Shown here in pieces: positions 25,430 through 33,437 of a stretch of 64,000 bases of DNA (position 1 is the stretch's first letter; each line of letters opens with the position of its first letter). A model generated the notes under the pieces. It did no database searches and was not told where the DNA came from. It worked only from the letters and a program-made list of their open reading frames with translations. A program made the translations under genes and the position numbers. This DNA comes from Xanthomonas translucens pv. cerealis (lineage in GTDB: Bacteria; Pseudomonadota; Gammaproteobacteria; Xanthomonadales; Xanthomonadaceae), in NCBI RefSeq assembly GCF_006838285.1, contig NZ_CP038228.1, positions 2,108,001-2,172,000 on the forward strand. Direction: 5' to 3'.

Positions 25430-26025
25430 CAGTAGTGCCCCTCCCTGGGCGGCTTGCCGCTGTCATACCACTCATCGCAGCCCGGCTGCTTCAAGCAGTA
25501 TTCGCCAGGATTCTCCAAGCCATCCGGCGCGTCCTTGTGTCCAGGCATGTAATCCGAAGCATAGACCTTGACCTTGCGGCCTGGCAGGAACGCTACCAGC
25601 AAGTAGCCGGAGTAGATTTTGCCGTAACGTGGCACCTCGACTTCCGCCGTCGTCAGCGCATCATTGTCCTGATCGTAAAGAAGATCGTCCCGCCACTGCA
25701 CCTTGACCTTGATGCCTGGATGCCATTTGTCTGGTAGACCGATGCTGCCTGCTGTCTTCAGCCCAGCCGCATAAGGCGTCACCGCACCACCCCAAGTACC
25801 GTTCACATAAAAGATGCCGATCGGCACATCGGTATAGTTCAGCCCGAACAGACTCAGGCCGACTGTCTCGCTTTCTTCGGCCTGCGCCGATGACGACGCG
25901 GACGAATTGCCAGCGCCGCATCCTGCCAGCATCAGCATCAGGCCGCAGATGGCAAGCAGGCGTATCGGCGCCGAGCCGCGCGTTGCGGCAGTGACAACGC
26001 CACGGTGCGCGATCGCGTCATGCAT
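25429..26025 (-). CDS. Putative Tle1 immunity lipoprotein, second family, copy 1 (array-leading)
   Basis: A 198-aa lipoprotein. Its first ~25 residues (MHDAIAHRGVVTAATRGSAP) differ from the other two copies, while ICGLMLMLAGCGAGNSS and the mature domain match. It ends YCLKQPGCDEWYDSGKPPREGHY-like, where copies 2 and 3 have FCQRQPGCPQWYRSD. The start lies 8 bp inside the DUF4123 gene. Being first and with a distinct leader, it is probably the ancestral copy from which the 590-bp units arose. Confidence 0.75.
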   Translation of the reverse strand: MHDAIAHRGVVTAATRGSAPIRLLAICGLMLMLAGCGAGNSSASSSAQAEESETVGLSLFGLNYTDVPIGIFYVNGTWGGAVTPYAAGLKTAGSIGLPDKWHPGIKVKVQWRDDLLYDQDNDALTTAEVEVPRYGKIYSGYLLVAFLPGRKVKVYASDYMPGHKDAPDGLENPGEYCLKQPGCDEWYDSGKPPREGHY

Positions 26026-26833
26026 CCTGCGTCGCCTCGGCAGCGCTGAGCAGTCCTTCGGCTTCCAGGGCCGCCAGCACCTGGCGGTATGCGTGCGCAG
26101 ATATCTGCGGCGTCTCCGCCAGGCCGCTCAGCACGGCGTGGACGCAGCGGTGGATGGCCGACGGCGATCCGCACAGGTGGCCGAACACGTCCTGGCGCTC
26201 GCGCAAATAAGCGATCAGGGTGTCCGGCAGCGCCGCCGTCTGCAGGGTCTGTTGTTGATCCGGCGACAGCACGAAGGGCAGCGCGGCGACCGCATCGGCG
26301 CTCTGCTTCGGCAGCGACTGCAAGGCGCCGGCGCGGTCCACGTACCGCCACCCGTCGATGGACGCCAGGAACGCTGCGCGCTGCGCCGGGTCGAGTACCT
26401 CGAACAACTGCGGCAGGCAGCGGGTGTCGGCATAGCGGACGACGAAGGTCGCGCCGGCCACGGACGCTTCCAGCCGCTGCTGGAGATGCAGCCGCAGCGG
26501 CTGCAACGGCAAGCGCGTCTGCAGCAGCGTCAGCATCGGTCGCCCGGCGCAGAGCCGGAACAGCGCGTCCAGCCACGGCCCTGGCGATGCGCCTTGCTCC
26601 GGCACCGCGCATAGCCAGGGCGATGCCTGCTCCACGCCATCGCCGGCATACTTGCCACCGTATAGCGGCACGCCCGGCGTGCTGGCGGCGAATCGGCGCC
26701 ACTCGTCCGCCGGCACGAATGCCCGGTCCAACAGCAAGGCGATGCGGACATCGGACGCGGACGCCTCCGCAAGCAGCGCGTGCGTAGCCGCCTTGGTTTC
26801 ATCGCTGGCGACATCGATCCAGACGCGGTGCAT
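26018..26833 (-). CDS. DUF4123-type T6SS adaptor/chaperone for the longer Tle1
   Basis: A 271-aa protein, start MHRVWIDVASDETKAATH at 26833; a GTG at 26842 that overlaps the vgrG stop would add three residues. The N-terminal beta-rich part (RIALLLDRAFV, ASPWLCAVPEQG) and helical C-terminal half (DTRCLPQLFEVLDPAQRAAF, YLRERQDVFGHLC) fit the DUF4123 family of effector-loading adaptors. It stands directly between an intact vgrG with a CIPC tail and three immunity lipoproteins plus tle1, so its cargo is inferred to be the 743-aa phospholipase. It shares little sequence with the adaptor at 19148-20041, as expected for cargo-specific loaders. Confidence 0.8.
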   Translation of the reverse strand: MHRVWIDVASDETKAATHALLAEASASDVRIALLLDRAFVPADEWRRFAASTPGVPLYGGKYAGDGVEQASPWLCAVPEQGASPGPWLDALFRLCAGRPMLTLLQTRLPLQPLRLHLQQRLEASVAGATFVVRYADTRCLPQLFEVLDPAQRAAFLASIDGWRYVDRAGALQSLPKQSADAVAALPFVLSPDQQQTLQTAALPDTLIAYLRERQDVFGHLCGSPSAIHRCVHAVLSGLAETPQISAHAYRQVLAALEAEGLLSAAEATQDA

Positions 26834-26838
26834 GCCGA

Positions 26839-29661
26839 TCACCCATTCACCGGGGACAACGCTTGCCCCTTGCCCATGGCCTGCAACAGGCACGGGATGC
26901 AGACCGACTTTGCGAACGCGGGCAACGGATACGCCTGCTGCACCGGCCCCACGAACGACTTCTTGCTGGCATGCACGGTGATGGTGCCGGGGCAGGCGAA
27001 GGTGATGTTGCCGCCTTCGATGGTCACGCTGGCCCCGCCGGCCACCGCCAGGTGGATGGTCTTGCCTGCCGCCAGTTCCACTTCGGCATTGGCGCTGATC
27101 AGCTTCAGTCCTTCTTTCGACTGCACGCGCACTTCGTCCGACTGCGCCTGCACGTCCAGTTCGCCTTCGCCGCTGACGAGGCTCAGGCTGTTGGCTTGCG
27201 TTTGCCCGCCGTCCACCGCCGCGGCCAGCACGCCGATCGCCTGGCCGCTGTGTAGGCGGGCGTCGCCGGCGATGGCCGCTTCGCTGCCGCCGCCGCTGGC
27301 CAGCGTCAGCGTCTCGCCCACGCTCCAGCTCAGGCCCTGGCCGGCCACCACGCCGATCCCCGCTGGCGCCGCCAGGCCCAGCAGCGCATCGCCGGTGTGC
27401 GGTACGCGGCCGTCGCCCGGGCTGGCGCTGCGCTCGGCCGCCGCGCCCTTGGCGTCGGCGTAGGCCGTGCCCGGCACCGTGGTTTTCACGCTGGTCAGCA
27501 ACGCCTGCAGCGGCGCCTGATCGGCGATCAGCTTGGAGTGGTTCGCCTGGCCCACGCCTTCGTGCGCGGCCAGCGTCACCGTCTGGTGGGTGGCGGCCGC
27601 CTGCGAGAAGGTCTTGCCCAGCGTCTGCAACTGGCTCAGCAATGCGCTGGGCTGGGTCGCCTCGCCGGCCGGGCCGCTGCTGCGGCCGTAGCTGCTCAGC
27701 CATAGCCCCGAGGTGGCGCGCACCGCGCCCCATGCGTCGGTGCGCAGTTCGAAGCCTTCCCCGCGGAAGCTGCCGCGGTAGTTGTCGGCCTGGTGGATCA
27801 GGTGCCCCAGGTTCAGCTGCGTGGCCGCCTGGGTGGTCGCAAGTTGCAAGCGCAGTTGCTGGTCGCTGTCGTCGAACACCAGCCGGCTGTGGCCAGCGCC
27901 GCCCCATTCCTTGGATTGCACGCCCCACAGCGCGGTAGCGTTGCGGTGGTTGTCCGCGCCGCCGCCGGCGCCGTGCCAGGCCGGGGCGTGGCCGCCGGCC
28001 AGGTTGCCCTGCGCGCTGGGTGTGCCGTCGCCGGCCTGGGCATACAGGCGGGTGTCGGCCTCGGCGCTGGTGCCGCCGGGGGTGGCGGGAACGCCGGCTT
28101 CGCCCTTGCCGTTGTACAGCGCCCCCAGCACCACCGGACGGTCGATGTCCCCCTCCAGGAAGCCCACCAGCACTTCCTGGCCGATGCGCGGCAGGAACTG
28201 GCTGCCCACGCCCGGGCCGGCGTAGCGCTGCGCCACCCGCAGCCACGTGCTGTCCTGCGCGGCCGGGGCCGACGCGGCGTGCTGGAAGTGGAACCTGACC
28301 CGGATCCGGCCCAGCGCGTCGGCATAGACCTCCTGGCTGCCGCCGGTGCTGCCATCGGCGCCGACCACGATGGCGCTCTGGTAGCCCGGCGCGGTCGGCC
28401 GCGGGTTCAGCCGCGCCCCGGTGCCGTCGGCCAGTACCGGCCGCCACGGCTGCTGCCGGTCCACCGCCTCGAAGGCGTTGCCGTAGCCCACCGCCTCGGC
28501 TTGCGCCCAGGTGCTGCGTGCGGCCACCGCGCTGGCGTCCGGCCACGCCGGCGCGGCCCCCAACTGCGCCTGCACCGCCGCGCGCACGTCCACCGGCAGG
28601 TTGTTGATGCCCGCATGCCACACCCGCGTCAGCAACAGCTGCGCCGGCGGCGCCTGGCCCTGCTGCGGCGCCTGGGTCAGTGTGAACCAGGTGCCGGCGC
28701 GCAGCGTGCGCACCGTGCTGCGGCCCTGCCACGGCGACCACTGCGCCTCCTGTGCTTGCGCCATCAACTCCGCATAGCGGTCCGCTTCCTGCGCGCTGGC
28801 GAAGGCGTCCATCCCCACCGGCTCGTACAGCTCGCGCAGCGATTGTCCGCCGCCGCCGTGCAGCGGCAGTTGTGCGCTGCGCGCCTGGCGCGTCTTGACG
28901 TCTTCGCTGAGCACGGTCAGCCGGCCGCTGCCCAGCCGCCGGGTGGCGCCGAGCGCCAGCACGCTGTCGGCCGCCTCGGTGGCGTCGCTGCGGTGGTAGC
29001 GCAGCCCGCCGCCCTGCGCCGAACTGGGGTCCTGCGGTTGCGCGGCGCTGTCGGCGAACACCACCAGCTGGTGCCCGCATGGCGACGCGTCCGCCTCCTG
29101 CAGCCGCCACCCCAGCCCTTCCTCGGCCAGCAGCCGCTGCACGAAGGCCAGGTCGCTCTCGCGGTACTGCACGCAGTCGCTGCGCGGCCGCGCCTGGGCC
29201 AGGAACCCGCTCACCTCTTCGCTCCACTGCCAGCTCGCCATCGGCGCGTAGTCGGCGAACACCGCTTCCACGATCTGCACCAGCGTGCGTTCCTGAAACA
29301 CCCGGCTGTGCCGGCCCTGCGACAGCCACCACGTCCACGGCACCAGGCCTACCCGGTAGCGCGCCAGACCGCCGTCGCTGCCCAGTTCGTACGCTTCGTG
29401 GATCAGCCCCGTGCGCGGGCTCTCATCGCCATCGGCCAGCCGGGTGTACAGCGTTGCGCGGCGCCCCAGCCACGCCTCCAGCGGCAAGCCCGCCTGCGTG
29501 CTCAGCACGTCCACCCACCACACGAACCCCTCGCTCAGGCGTTCCGACCCGCTCCAGCGCTCCACCACCTGGACATCCCCGCCTGGCAGCTGCAAGCGGT
29601 ATAGGCGACCGCTGTCGGACAGCAAGGCCGCCTGAAACATCAACGCATTCAGTGCTTCCAT
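26839..29661 (-). CDS. vgrG: VgrG spike protein, full length, with CxxC tail
   Basis: A 940-aa VgrG starting MEALNALMFQAALL, with a GAGGTG ribosome binding site; an in-frame ATG 14 codons upstream is less likely. Order: gp27-like hub (~1-370; LYTRLADGDESPRTGLIHEA, YRESDLAFVQRLLAEEG), gp5-like OB fold (~410-500; GSQFLPRIGQEVLVGFLEGD, LYNGKGEAG) and a long beta-structured C-terminus with DUF2345 features (~640-900; LAAGKTIHLAVAGG, TIEGGNITFACPGTITV). The last ~30 residues hold SVCIPCLLQA, a CxxC tail shared with the vgrG remnant that also precedes a DUF4123 gene. It is the only intact VgrG of this sequence type here and heads the minus-strand phospholipase stack. Confidence 0.92.
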   Translation of the reverse strand: MEALNALMFQAALLSDSGRLYRLQLPGGDVQVVERWSGSERLSEGFVWWVDVLSTQAGLPLEAWLGRRATLYTRLADGDESPRTGLIHEAYELGSDGGLARYRVGLVPWTWWLSQGRHSRVFQERTLVQIVEAVFADYAPMASWQWSEEVSGFLAQARPRSDCVQYRESDLAFVQRLLAEEGLGWRLQEADASPCGHQLVVFADSAAQPQDPSSAQGGGLRYHRSDATEAADSVLALGATRRLGSGRLTVLSEDVKTRQARSAQLPLHGGGGQSLRELYEPVGMDAFASAQEADRYAELMAQAQEAQWSPWQGRSTVRTLRAGTWFTLTQAPQQGQAPPAQLLLTRVWHAGINNLPVDVRAAVQAQLGAAPAWPDASAVAARSTWAQAEAVGYGNAFEAVDRQQPWRPVLADGTGARLNPRPTAPGYQSAIVVGADGSTGGSQEVYADALGRIRVRFHFQHAASAPAAQDSTWLRVAQRYAGPGVGSQFLPRIGQEVLVGFLEGDIDRPVVLGALYNGKGEAGVPATPGGTSAEADTRLYAQAGDGTPSAQGNLAGGHAPAWHGAGGGADNHRNATALWGVQSKEWGGAGHSRLVFDDSDQQLRLQLATTQAATQLNLGHLIHQADNYRGSFRGEGFELRTDAWGAVRATSGLWLSSYGRSSGPAGEATQPSALLSQLQTLGKTFSQAAATHQTVTLAAHEGVGQANHSKLIADQAPLQALLTSVKTTVPGTAYADAKGAAAERSASPGDGRVPHTGDALLGLAAPAGIGVVAGQGLSWSVGETLTLASGGGSEAAIAGDARLHSGQAIGVLAAAVDGGQTQANSLSLVSGEGELDVQAQSDEVRVQSKEGLKLISANAEVELAAGKTIHLAVAGGASVTIEGGNITFACPGTITVHASKKSFVGPVQQAYPLPAFAKSVCIPCLLQAMGKGQALSPVNG

Positions 29662-29728
29662 CACAACACCTCTGTCCCCGGGCCATACCGCCCCGGGCAA
29701 CATCGTTTCCTGCCCCTGGAGGGCGAAT

Positions 29729-30007
29729 TTAACAGACGAATCCTGCGGCGGGCATGACGGTCCGCCGTCTGCAGCGCCCCCTCAGTTTAGGGCTGCTCGG
29801 GCAATCCTGGCGGCTCGGTCGACGTGCCGGCCCAGCCCACAAAAACCAGCCCAGTCCATCGCGGATCGCCGTCATGGGGATGCCGTCGACGCGATCGCGC
29901 ACGCGCTTGCGTACCGATACCGCCGCGAATACGCCGAACAGCAGCAGCACCACGCACGACGCGCCGACGAAGGCCACGGACGACTGGTTGGCAATACGCG
30001 TTCGCAT
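29729..30007 (-). CDS. Small predicted membrane protein of unknown function
   Basis: A 92-codon frame starting MRTRIANQSS behind a strong ribosome binding site (AAGGAGATTGATCATG). It has one predicted transmembrane helix (SVAFVGASCVVLLLFGVFAA, residues ~9-28) followed by basic residues (VRKRVRDRV). The C-terminal third (RRPSRQDCPSSPKLRGR) is of low quality and may not be conserved. It lies between vgrG and tssA on the vgrG strand. No family recognised; the start signal is the main support. Confidence 0.4.
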   Translation of the reverse strand: MRTRIANQSSVAFVGASCVVLLLFGVFAAVSVRKRVRDRVDGIPMTAIRDGLGWFLWAGPARRPSRQDCPSSPKLRGRCRRRTVMPAAGFVC

Positions 30008-30518
30008 GATCAATCTCCTTGGAAAAATGAAGAAGTCCGCTTCCATGACACGCTTGCGCCGTCTGCATTGCCGGCATTTCCAATTCGAAAACGCCCCATG
30101 GCATCCGTCGGGTCGCGCTGTGGGGATTCCCCCAAGTATGCGGCAGCGCAAAGTCGCCGGACGCCACGAACAATAGACCAGGATGGCAGCGTGGTCCACG
30201 CGTGCTTGCCGGCCCGGGGATCTTCGATGACAGGGTCAGCGCTGGCACCGGCGCGTCGATCCGCGCGCAAAGGCGATATCGGCCAAGGGTTTCCACCCAC
30301 GCCGCCGGCAAGCGGGCTCGTAGTCGCCCCCCTAGGGACAACGACGTAGCGGCGCCAACCGCATGTGTCAAGCCGGAACTGACGGCGGGCCGCTGCGCAG
30401 CGCGCGCCGCAGATAGCGCGACAGCTCCATCGCCGCCAGGTTTTTCAGAAAAATCTGACCCGCCGCCCCACTCCAGGCACGCTAGAATCTCCAACGCCCC
30501 TTACCGACGAGAACTGCC
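30008..30518. other. Intergenic region upstream of tssA
   Basis: No convincing gene is seen in these ~510 bp. It must contain the tssA promoter and perhaps that of the small membrane protein. A perfect short inverted repeat TCAGA-AAAA-TCTGA lies at 30445-30458, about 60 bp before the tssA ATG, and TAGAAT at 30483-30488 could serve as a -10 box without a good -35 partner. The function of the repeat is unknown. Confidence 0.4.
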
Positions 30519-31598
30519 ATGCTGGATCTGGATGCCCTGCTGGCGCCGATTTCCGACCACCAGCCGGCCGGCGAAGACCTGTCTTTCTCCATCGAGTTCG
30601 ATCGCATCCAGGAAGCCAGGCGCTCGGACGATCCGACCCTGGACCAGGGCGAGTGGCAGACCGATATCAAGTATGCGGACTGGTCCAGCGTCGCCCGCCA
30701 GTGCGGCGATCTGCTGCAGACGCGTACCAAGGACCTACGCCTGGCCGGCTGGATGACCGAGGCGACCACCCAGATCGACGGCTTCGCCGGGCTGGCGCTG
30801 GGTTACCGGCTGATCGCCGGGCTATGCGACCGGTACTGGGACGAGGTGCACCCGCTGGTCGTCGACGGCGACCACGAAGAGCGCATCGGCAACCTGAGCT
30901 GGCTGCTGACCAATTCGCTGCATTGGTTGCGCGCGGTGCCGATCGCCTCGGGACCGCAGGGCCGTTTCGGTCTCAACGATTTCGAGGCCGCGCATACCCG
31001 CAGCGCCAATGCCGGATCCGGCGACGACGAAGGCCAGCCCAGCCTGGACCTGCTCGAGGCCGCACGGCGCGATACGCCTCACGATTTCTACCGGCAGTTG
31101 GTCGATGCGCTACTCAATTGCGCCGAAGCGTTGCAGTCGCTGCAGGCGGCGGTGGACGATCGCCTAGGCATCGACGGACCCAGCTTCAGCGCGGTGCGCG
31201 AACAGGTGGAACACCTGCAGCGCACCGTGGCGCGGTTCGCCCGCGATGCCGGGCTGCTGCTGGATGGCGAGGCCGATGCCGGCCAGCACGACATGCCGGG
31301 CATCGGGTTCGGCCCGGCCGCGAACAAGGACGCGCCGTCGGCGCCGCCGGCGCCCTCGGCGCCACGCGGGCAGGGCGGCGCACCGACCACCCGCAAGGAG
31401 GCGTTGGCGCAACTGCGTCAGGTCGCCGAATTCTTCCGGCGTACCGAACCGCACAGCCCCGTCGCCTACCTGGCCGAAAAAGCCGCGCGCTGGGGCGAGA
31501 TGCCGCTGCACGTGTGGTTGAAGCGGGTGATCAAAGACGACAGCGTCCTCAACCAGATGGAAGAGATGCTGGACGTCAACCAGAACCTGGAGCAGTAG
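30519..31598 (+). CDS. tssA: T6SS assembly protein TssA (ImpA-type)
   Basis: A 359-aa protein with the ImpA N-terminal domain near the start (LLAPISDHQPAGEDLSFS, DWSSVARQCGDLLQTRTKDL, ~5-75), followed by helices (LAGLCDRYWDEVHPL). An Ala/Pro/Gly linker (~270-300) leads to a C-terminal domain with RKEALAQLRQVAEFFRRTEPHSPV and WLKRVIKDDSVLNQMEEMLD. TssA organises baseplate priming and tube/sheath growth. The segment EPHSPVAYL is the usual C-terminal signature of short TssA proteins. It stands alone on plus, convergent with the ompA-tagF-tssM operon. Confidence 0.93.
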   Translation: MLDLDALLAPISDHQPAGEDLSFSIEFDRIQEARRSDDPTLDQGEWQTDIKYADWSSVARQCGDLLQTRTKDLRLAGWMTEATTQIDGFAGLALGYRLIAGLCDRYWDEVHPLVVDGDHEERIGNLSWLLTNSLHWLRAVPIASGPQGRFGLNDFEAAHTRSANAGSGDDEGQPSLDLLEAARRDTPHDFYRQLVDALLNCAEALQSLQAAVDDRLGIDGPSFSAVREQVEHLQRTVARFARDAGLLLDGEADAGQHDMPGIGFGPAANKDAPSAPPAPSAPRGQGGAPTTRKEALAQLRQVAEFFRRTEPHSPVAYLAEKAARWGEMPLHVWLKRVIKDDSVLNQMEEMLDVNQNLEQ

Positions 31599-31612
31599 GT
31601 TACGAACCCGCC

Positions 31613-31638
31613 CCGTCCCCGCGCGTCGCGGGGGACGG
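31613..31638. terminator. GC-rich hairpin between convergent tssA and ompA-like genes
   Basis: The 5' arm CCGTCCCCGCG (31613-31623) pairs with CGCGGGGGACGG (31627-31638) around a 3-nt loop, with one bulged G. It lies in the 52-bp gap between two convergent stops. There is no T-run, so it may slow or protect transcript ends more than act as a classical intrinsic terminator. Confidence 0.45.
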
Positions 31639-31650
31639 CCGCACAGGCGC

Positions 31651-32457
31651 CTACTGGATCTTGAACTGGATACGCCGGTTGCGCGCACGCCCGTCCGGGC
31701 TGGCGTTATCGGCCACCGGTTGGTCGGGACCCTTGCCCTGCACGTTCATGCGCGCACCGTCGATGCCCTTCTGCACCATGTAGTCCTTCACTGCCTGCGC
31801 GCGCGCCTGGCTCAGCGCGAGGTTGCTCTCGCGTTGGCCGACATTGTCGGTGTGGCCGATGATCAGGAAGCGCGCGTCGTTCATCTGCGACATCTTTTCC
31901 ACCATCTCGTCGAGGATGCGCATGCCCAGCGGCGTCAGCCGCGCGCTGCCGCTCTGGAACTCGATGATGCGGTTGCCCAGCGTCTGGTCCAGCACGCCCT
32001 GTTCCGAGCCGCCGAGCTTGAGGCTGTTGGTCACCGTGTAGGAAGTGTTGCTGGCCAGGCTCAGGTCGCTGGCGACCTGTTGCCGCTGCGCTTCGTTGAC
32101 CACCTGCCCGCTGATCCGCACCGCCTGGCCGTTGACCTCGAGCTTGCCGGCAGACACGCGCTTGAGTCCTGGTGACACCATCTTGGCGACGTACTCGCCC
32201 CAGTTCGGCGGCGAGGGAATCGACTCGACCTGCACTCGATCGACGATGCGGGCAGTGCCGTAGGTGTCCTGCAGGTTCTTCAGGATGCGGGCCTTGGTGG
32301 CCTGATCCGGCACCACGCCCTCCACGATCACCGGGCGTTCGCCGACACTGCCCGTGGCAGGCGTGGCGGCAGGCGCGGCGACCTGGGCGGAGGCGGCGAA
32401 CGCGGTTATCAGGCCACTCAGGGCGAGGGTTTTGGCACTCAGGTGTCGCATGTTCAT
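31651..32457 (-). CDS. OmpA-family T6SS accessory protein (peptidoglycan-anchoring)
   Basis: A 268-aa protein with a signal peptide (LALSGLITAFAASA-QV). Residues ~40-145 resemble repeated BON-like alpha/beta modules (PVIVEGVVPDQATKARILKN, LEVNGQAVRISGQVVNEAQR). The C-terminus is a complete OmpA domain (FQSGSARLTPLG, IIGHTDNVGQRESNLALSQA, SPDGRARNRRI) with the Asp and Arg that bind diaminopimelate. Such proteins anchor the T6SS membrane complex to the cell wall when TssL lacks its own OmpA domain. Start overlaps the tagF stop (ATGA), so it is the last gene of the tssM-tagF unit. Confidence 0.85.
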   Translation of the reverse strand: MNMRHLSAKTLALSGLITAFAASAQVAAPAATPATGSVGERPVIVEGVVPDQATKARILKNLQDTYGTARIVDRVQVESIPSPPNWGEYVAKMVSPGLKRVSAGKLEVNGQAVRISGQVVNEAQRQQVASDLSLASNTSYTVTNSLKLGGSEQGVLDQTLGNRIIEFQSGSARLTPLGMRILDEMVEKMSQMNDARFLIIGHTDNVGQRESNLALSQARAQAVKDYMVQKGIDGARMNVQGKGPDQPVADNASPDGRARNRRIQFKIQ

Positions 32458-33437
32458 GTCCCCAGGAAATTCTCGCCGAACAACTTGCGGGCCGTCTTCA
32501 ATGCCAGGTCGTCCCGATCCAGGTAGCTGGCTAGCTTGTTGAGGTTGTAATCGCTGTGCAGGTAGTCCTCGACCCAATCGGCGTCCTGCACGCGGATCAG
32601 GAAATCGCCGGCCTCGCGTGGGTCCAGCGCTGCGCGCAGCGCCTGGTGGTCGGCACCGTTGAAGCCGATCAGCATGCGCGGTGCGGCATCGTTGCGAATC
32701 AGCACCGCCAGTTCGAAATCGCCGCGCGCAATGAAGCAGGCGACGATGTCCAGCCAGAACGCGGCCAACAGCGGCCGGTACAACGCGTCCTGCACCAGCG
32801 GAAGCTCCAGCGCCTTGTCCACCGACACGTTGCCGCCGGCGAGGATCGGCTGCAGCAGCAGGCCCAGTGCCGGCAGCAATTTCTTCAACGACACGTCGGG
32901 ATGGCCGGCCGCGCGCAGCAAAGCCTCGATCGAGCCGACCGTCTGGATATCGAGGAAGTCGTTGAAGGTGGCGTTGTACGCCGACGCGTCGGTGCTCAGC
33001 GTGTAGCGGGTGTCGGCGAGCGCGGTGAGCGCCGGGCCGGCGTCGTCCGCGACCACCGCCTGCTTGGCCATCCGCGACAGCCCGGACCAGACCTTGGACA
33101 TCGCCAGCGGACTGCGGGCGATGAACGACAGCGGCTCGCTGGCCTCCAGACGGACCGCCGACAGCAACGGGAAGCGGCGCTGCGACGCATCGCGACTGGG
33201 CTGGAAATGCCCGCACAGCACCATCTTGCTGCGCGAGCCCAGGAACGCGTAGTGGATGTCGGGCGCTTCGTCGTAGAGCCGCTTCCAGTCCGGGTTCTGG
33301 CTCAGCAGATCCACGCTCAGGCCCGCCCAGCGGTCGAGCCAGCCGAGCAGTTGATGGTTGTCGGCCGCGCGCACGAAATCGCCGCGGGAAGGTACCTTGC
33401 CGAAGTAGGAGACGCCTACACTGACTTCGCGACTCAT
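32454..33437 (-). CDS. tagF: T6SS accessory protein TagF
   Basis: A 327-aa protein with the TagF N-terminal signature VSYFGKVPSRGDFVRA (~9-24), followed by LLGWLDRWAGLSVDLL and the conserved LCGHFQPSRDASQRRFPLL block (~75-95). TagF is a post-translational negative regulator that holds T6SS in check. This protein is longer than minimal TagF; the second half (EALLRAAGHPDVSLKKLLPA onward) is a helical extension seen in some TagF proteins. The 4-bp overlaps with tssM upstream and the ompA-like gene downstream show a tight operon. No PppA-type phosphatase domain is seen. Confidence 0.9.
   Translation of the reverse strand: MSREVSVGVSYFGKVPSRGDFVRAADNHQLLGWLDRWAGLSVDLLSQNPDWKRLYDEAPDIHYAFLGSRSKMVLCGHFQPSRDASQRRFPLLSAVRLEASEPLSFIARSPLAMSKVWSGLSRMAKQAVVADDAGPALTALADTRYTLSTDASAYNATFNDFLDIQTVGSIEALLRAAGHPDVSLKKLLPALGLLLQPILAGGNVSVDKALELPLVQDALYRPLLAAFWLDIVACFIARGDFELAVLIRNDAAPRMLIGFNGADHQALRAALDPREAGDFLIRVQDADWVEDYLHSDYNLNKLASYLDRDDLALKTARKLFGENFLGT

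Noticed and set aside
24249..26025. Regular repeats considered as a CRISPR-like or satellite array
   Set aside because: The repeat unit is a complete 590-bp lipoprotein gene; there are no short repeats with unique spacers anywhere in the window.
26018..29338. 1106-codon minus-strand frame spanning the adaptor and vgrG
   Set aside because: Only the last ~270 codons are a real gene (DUF4123); the rest is a shifted reading of vgrG.
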